NCBI GenBank assembly: GCA_963621975.1 | Contig: CAVFGI010000014.1 | Location: 1-46,126 of the forward strand | DNA: 46,126 bases | Reading direction: 5' to 3' | DNA from: UBA9732 sp963621975 | GTDB taxonomy: Bacteria > Spirochaetota > Spirochaetia > Sphaerochaetales > Sphaerochaetaceae | In this document: piece by piece, positions 44,194 to 46,126 of the stretch | Layout of the letters: every line of letters begins with the position of its first letter | Numbering within the stretch: the stretch's first letter is position 1 | Notes under the pieces: generated by a model | The model's database searches: none | What the model was told of the DNA's origin: nothing | Seen by the model: the letters and a program-made list of their open reading frames with translations, nothing else | Translations under genes and position numbers: made by a program

Positions 44194-44916
44194 ATGGGAG
44201 AAGTTTTATCGTTCTTTGAGAATGGCATTCTTAGTTTACAGAACTATTTGGATTTTCTATTGAGAATAGTTGTGGCTATGCTGTGTGGAGGTTTAGTTGG
44301 TCTTGAGAGAGAAAAGAGACTGAAGAACGCCGGACTCAGAACACACATAATTGTAGCTATTGCATCATGTCTTATGATGATAGTTTCTAAATATGGTTTT
44401 ATGGATGTTGTTGGCATTGACGGGCTTAGACTTTCTGCCGATGCCTCAAGAATAGCGCACGGTGTGGTTTCTGCTATAGGTTTCCTTGGTGCTGGTGTTA
44501 TATTTATAAGAAGGGAATCCGTTGTTGGTCTTACCACTGCTGCTGGTCTTTGGGCTACTGTGGGTATTGGAATTACTGTTGGTGCAGGTCTTTATTCAAT
44601 TGGTCTTTTTACTACACTTTTGATTCTTCTTGTTCAATGGGCCCTTCATGGTAGGCATGCAAAGTCTCATAGTCAGAACTCGGGCTCCATTACTTCTAAT
44701 ATTACAAAGCATGGAATCTCAGTGGAGGAGTTGCTTAACTATTTAGACAAATACGAGGTATCTGTTCGTGAAATGGCTCTTTCAAAGGATGAAGATGGCT
44801 GTTTAATTGCTAAAGTTGAGGTTCTCTTCAGTCTTGGTGATTCTATACTGGATCTAATGAAGGCATTTGAAAATTCTCTATACGTGGATTCTGTAGACGT
44901 TTATCCTACTCTCTAG
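44194..44916 (+). CDS. MgtC/SapB-family membrane protein
   Basis: 240 residues. Five N-terminal membrane helices with the family motifs GGLVGLEREKRLKNAGLRTH near 36, GFLGAGVIFIRRESVVGLTTAAGLWATVGIG near 92-122, then a cytoplasmic C-terminal domain of about 80 residues. MgtC proteins help survival at low magnesium or inside hosts, partly by binding the ATP synthase; the bacterial SapB-type homologues are less understood. GAGGCGAG precedes the start. The upstream region is long with hairpins that may be its leader. Confidence 0.9.
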   Translation: MGEVLSFFENGILSLQNYLDFLLRIVVAMLCGGLVGLEREKRLKNAGLRTHIIVAIASCLMMIVSKYGFMDVVGIDGLRLSADASRIAHGVVSAIGFLGAGVIFIRRESVVGLTTAAGLWATVGIGITVGAGLYSIGLFTTLLILLVQWALHGRHAKSHSQNSGSITSNITKHGISVEELLNYLDKYEVSVREMALSKDEDGCLIAKVEVLFSLGDSILDLMKAFENSLYVDSVDVYPTL

Positions 44917-44945
44917 TTTCTGTCTTATTTGACTAATTCTGTTTT

Positions 44946-45070
44946 AAGTGTATGCCAATCTGTTTGGGACGTGTGGGTCGTTTGGGACGTTTGGGACGTT
45001 TGGGACGTTTGGGACGTCTAGCACGTATGGGACACGACCTACACGACTGAAACACCGTAAACAGATTGGT
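44946..45070. repeat. 9-bp minisatellite element, copy 1, inside a large inverted repeat
   Basis: Eight 9-bp units occupy 44962-45033: GTTTGGGAC, GTGTGGGTC, four GTTTGGGAC, GTCTAGCAC, GTATGGGAC. The block is enclosed by an 11-bp perfect inverted repeat CCAATCTGTTT (44955-44965) / AAACAGATTGG (45059-45069). A second 11-bp pairing, GTGTGGGTCGT (44971-44981) with ACGACCTACAC (45034-45044), has one G-T wobble. The left flank AAGTGTATGCCAATCT is nearly identical to that of copy 2. Confidence 0.95.
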
Positions 45071-45148
45071 AAACAGATGAAACAGATGTGCGTGCAAACA
45101 AAACAATGTTTTGCTGTGATGTATTAGTATTATGGGTGTTCTTTAATC

Positions 45149-45180
45149 AAAAAAAAGGCTACGGCCAAAAGGTCGTAGCC
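45149..45180 (-). terminator. Terminator of hsp20
   Basis: Read on the minus strand, GGCTACGACC and GGCCGTAGCC form a 10-bp stem (one G-T) around TTTT, followed by eight T. It ends 24 bp after the hsp20 stop. Confidence 0.9.
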
Positions 45181-45204
45181 AACTATTCAAAGGAGAGACT
45201 TTAG

Positions 45205-45624
45205 TTACTTTTTAATCTTAACTTCAATCTTCTTTGGCTGCTCAACTGGAGTCTTAGGAAGTGTAACTGTAAGAACACCATTATTGAATTCAGCTTCAAT
45301 TTGATCTTCGTTAATGCCTTCAGGAAGAGTGAAGGACCTGTCAAATTTTACGTATCCGCGTTCGCGAACCAAGAACTTCTTGTTCTCTTTCTTCTCATTA
45401 ATCTTCTCGGAAGAAATGTGAAGAACATGTTTCTCAACGTGAATATTCACATCATCAACGGTATATCCTGGAAGCTCAGCTTCAAGGTAATAAGCTTTTT
45501 CGTCTTCGTAGACATCAACTGATGGGATTGTGCTGTTCTTTACACCCCACTTACCAAACATGTCATCAAAGAAAGTATCAAAGTCGCTAACTGCATTGTT
45601 TCTAGTTGTCATTAAGTAATTCAT
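45205..45624 (-). CDS. Small heat-shock protein (Hsp20/alpha-crystallin)
   Basis: 139 residues, standard length. The alpha-crystallin domain runs from about 38 to 125: PSVDVYEDEKAYYLEAELPGYTVDDVNIHVE, and the conserved FNNGVLTVTLPK near 115, then a lysine-rich tail with the IEVKI type motif. An ATP-independent holdase chaperone that keeps unfolding proteins soluble. GGAGG precedes the start but lies in a small hairpin. The promoter looks like sigma-54. It is flanked on both sides by inverted minisatellite elements. Confidence 0.96.
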   Translation of the reverse strand: MNYLMTTRNNAVSDFDTFFDDMFGKWGVKNSTIPSVDVYEDEKAYYLEAELPGYTVDDVNIHVEKHVLHISSEKINEKKENKKFLVRERGYVKFDRSFTLPEGINEDQIEAEFNNGVLTVTLPKTPVEQPKKIEVKIKK

Positions 45625-45626
45625 AT

Positions 45627-45665
45627 TAGACCTCCATGTCTATTAATTATCTGTCCTTTTGGACA
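45627..45665 (-). promoter_or_regulatory. Two hairpins in the hsp20 5' leader, one over the ribosome binding site
   Basis: On the mRNA, TGTCC-AAAA-GGACA (45652-45665) lies at the predicted 5' end, and TAGAC-ATGGAG-GTCTA (45627-45642) holds the Shine-Dalgarno in its loop and first stem base. The second could act as a weak RNA thermometer. Confidence 0.45.
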
Positions 45666-45676
45666 CTTGGAATATA

Positions 45677-45692
45677 GCATGAATCGTGCCAA
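45677..45692 (-). promoter_or_regulatory. Sigma-54-type promoter of hsp20
   Basis: Minus-strand TTGGCACGATTCATGC: TGGCACG at -24, GC at -12, with exactly 10 bp between GG and GC. Only the first T of the TTGC element differs (ATGC). The start would be near 45665. Confidence 0.6.
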
Positions 45693-45774
45693 GTTTTAGC
45701 AACTATCTATATTATAACAAATTAACATAGGCAACATATTTTGATCCCATCAAGAAAAATAATCTTTTTAGCTC

Positions 45775-45866
45775 AAAAGCCCGAGTCAAATCATTTAAAT
45801 CTGCGTCATTTTGACACAGCTGTATGAAATAATCGGGCAAATTTGAGTCAAAGAGGGCTTTTTTTT
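45775..45866 (+). terminator. Plus-strand terminator-like structure with competing stems
   Basis: AAAAGCCC (45775-45782) pairs with GGGCTTTT (45855-45862), followed by a T-run to 45866. An alternative stem GCCCGA (45779-45784) / TCGGGC (45833-45838) uses the same GCCC. An inner GTCA-TTT-TGAC hairpin and a direct repeat GAGTCAAA (45783-45790, 45845-45852) are also present. No plus-strand gene leads into it; it may end a small RNA. Confidence 0.45.
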
Positions 45867-45878
45867 CGACTTTCTTCT

Positions 45879-46012
45879 TGAACTGACCCTCAAAAATTGG
45901 ACAGTCAGTTTAATTTACGAAAAGAAACAAGGGATAACCAGTTAAGCTTCTCCGTTAATCTCTTGTGATTGTAATAAACGATGTAGTCATGGACAACATG
46001 AAACGTTCCATA
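45879..46012 (-). mobile_element. Remnant of an IS3-family (IS150-like) insertion sequence
   Basis: The right end TGAACTGACCCTCAAAAA (45879-45896) resembles terminal repeats of IS150-type elements, which begin with TG. It adjoins the last 30 or so codons of an OrfB transposase. The rest of the element is missing; minisatellite DNA begins at about 46013. Confidence 0.55.
45905..46012 (-). pseudogene. 3' fragment of an IS3-family OrfB transposase
   Basis: The reading frame ends in HDYIVYYNHKRLTEKLNWLS followed by a short FRKLN-type tail. This matches the extreme C-terminus of IS3/IS150 integrase-type transposases (…YIxYYNxxRxxxKLxxLSPxxYR). None of the catalytic DDE core is present. Upstream the frame passes without a stop into the 9-bp repeats (FGS/YGS/CGS triplets), which cannot be transposase. 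A dead fragment. Confidence 0.6.
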
Positions 46013-46116
46013 TGTCCTACACTGGAACGACCCACACATCTGACACAACCCAAACGACCCACACGACCCATACGACCCAAACGACCTAAACGTCCTAAAC
46101 AGATTGGCAAACACTT
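46004..46116. repeat. 9-bp minisatellite element, copy 2, inverted relative to copy 1
   Basis: Eight 9-bp units fill 46029-46100. Read on the minus strand they are GTTTAGGAC, GTTTAGGTC, GTTTGGGTC, GTATGGGTC, GTGTGGGTC, GTTTGGGTT, GTGTCAGAT, GTGTGGGTC. The flank AAGTGTTTGCCAATCT (minus, 46101-46116) differs from the copy 1 flank at one of 16 bases. At the inner edge CGTTCCA (46004-46010) and TGGAACG (46023-46029) form a perfect 7-bp inverted repeat next to the IS3 fragment. Confidence 0.93.
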
Positions 46117-46126
46117 GAGACAAGGT

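Noticed and set aside
44962..45033. CRISPR-like array
   Set aside because: The units are 9 bp head to tail with no spacers, and no cas genes are present.

Overview
The window is AT-rich, gene-dense bacterial DNA that most resembles a host-associated spirochaete of the genus Treponema. This is inferred from gene content and order (a thiB-thiP-fused permease-thiQ type operon, rplM-rpsI-recX, AddAB-like recombination proteins, Trk potassium uptake). No 16S rRNA gene is present to prove it. Almost all of the window is core chromosome. Accessory DNA is limited to one IS110-family insertion sequence (about 36657-38010), a Fic-protein gene, and a repeat-rich right end (44917-46126).

Layout. 1-5890: tRNA-Leu, a patatin-like outer-membrane type protein, an RluA-family pseudouridine synthase, a Fur/PerR regulator and an RlmK-type rRNA methyltransferase with an unusual Arg/Asp/Tyr-rich tail. 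5892-12069: glnS, a PfkB sugar kinase, an HtrA protease and uvrB. 12066-19026: a thiamine-type ABC transporter operon (minus strand), a small membrane protein, and glgA-glgC for glycogen synthesis. 19102-28398: tRNA-Gly, an M20 peptidase, a secreted DNA/RNA endonuclease, an AddB-AddA nuclease/helicase pair, and a CPBP membrane protease. 28398-31309: a small unknown protein, aroA and an autoregulated-looking Fic protein. 31448-36656: rimO-pcrA, a possible structured leader, then rplM-rpsI with a terminator lying inside the start of recX. 36657-38010: the IS110/IS1111-like element. 38013-44916: a double-flavodoxin oxidoreductase, trkH-trkA, initiator tRNA-Met, a MATE exporter and an MgtC-family protein. 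44917-46126: an hsp20 gene with a sigma-54-like promoter, lying between two inverted copies of a 9-bp minisatellite element. One of those copies is fused to the tail of an IS3-family transposase.

The most unusual signals are regulatory or structural rather than new protein families. (i) Two arrays of eight 9-bp units share a nearly identical 16-bp flank and face each other around hsp20. (ii) Several genes (htrA, glgA, the endonuclease, fic, the flavoprotein, trkA) have a -10 box 6-10 bp before the ATG and no ribosome binding site, which suggests leaderless mRNAs. (iii) The IS110 transposase start sits in nested inverted repeats that would hide its ribosome binding site only in read-through transcripts, and its 3' flank could encode a guide (bridge/seek) RNA. 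(iv) The fic promoter carries two copies of an 18-bp palindromic operator.

Many neighbouring convergent genes overlap at their 3' ends (uvrB/thiQ, small membrane protein/glgC, M20/endonuclease, addA/CPBP), so there is no room for ordinary terminators between them. All functional calls are from sequence reading only; no database search or folding program was run.
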